Of a stretch of DNA of 64,000 bases, positions 61,533 to 64,000 are shown piece after piece. The position numbers and the translations under genes are program-made. This stretch comes from Citrobacter farmeri (GTDB lineage Bacteria; Pseudomonadota; Gammaproteobacteria; Enterobacterales; Enterobacteriaceae), in NCBI RefSeq assembly GCF_019048065.1, contig NZ_CP077291.1:2542001-2606000 (forward strand), written 5' to 3'. The notes under the pieces are model-generated. The model searched no databases and was not told the DNA's origin. It saw only the letters and a list, made by a program, of their open reading frames with translations. Positions within the stretch are counted from its first letter, which is position 1, and every line of letters begins with the position of its first letter.

Positions 61533-64000
<2,468 letters not shown>

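Overview
The window is a contiguous piece of an enterobacterial chromosome, from the Escherichia/Citrobacter/Salmonella group. Gene order follows the E. coli ydiH-menI-ydiJ ... astD segment almost gene for gene. The proteins resemble their E. coli counterparts closely but not identically, and the window differs from K-12 at several points: a metallo-hydrolase at the left edge where K-12 has the suf genes, a DUF6506/AraC pair between thrS and yniD, a kduD-like gene between hxpB and ydjM, and no ydjO. A Citrobacter-like species is my best guess from recall; no database was consulted.

Layout. 1-6,032: end of an MBL-fold hydrolase, then ydiH, menI and ydiJ (minus strand), ydiK, and the small RNA RprA with its RcsB box. 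6,033-20,748: ydiL and two MFS transporters (ydiM, ydiN), then ydiB-aroD-ydiF-ydiO; after the AraC-type gene ydiP comes ydiQRST-fadK. Together these encode shikimate/quinate steps, a CoA transferase, an acyl-CoA dehydrogenase, an ETF with its quinone reductase, and an acyl-CoA ligase, which looks like an anaerobic acyl-CoA or aromatic-acid oxidation set. 20,749-25,965: a REP cluster, ppsA with a Cra site, divergent ppsR, aroH behind a TrpR operator, and hemP/ydiE behind a Fur box. 25,970-38,616 (minus strand): selO, ydiV, nlpC, btuD-btuE-btuC, then the translation cluster ihfA-pheT-pheS-pheM-rplT-rpmI-infC-thrS, with its AUU start, Phe leader peptide and attenuator, and Thr operator. 38,617-48,566: the DUF6506/AraC pair, yniD, ydiY, pfkB, ydiZ, yniA, yniB, hxpB, the kduD paralogue, SOS-controlled ydjM, tcyP and cedA. 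48,767-58,022: katE, the chitobiose operon chbBCARFG, osmE and nadE. 58,143-64,000: SOS-controlled cho, ves, spy with BaeR and CpxR boxes, and astE-astB-astD of arginine succinyltransferase catabolism (astD runs off the right edge).

Most of the window is conserved core genome and I see no phage, IS, CRISPR or defence island. The most useful new observation is a near-identical 24-bp element about 115 bp upstream of both ydiN and ydiQ. It suggests that the two ydi operons share a regulator, with YdiP, encoded between them, as the natural candidate. A second is that the chbA ribosome-binding region, next to a perfect intercistronic hairpin, looks complementary to the sRNA ChiX, in addition to the expected ChiX site between chbB and chbC.
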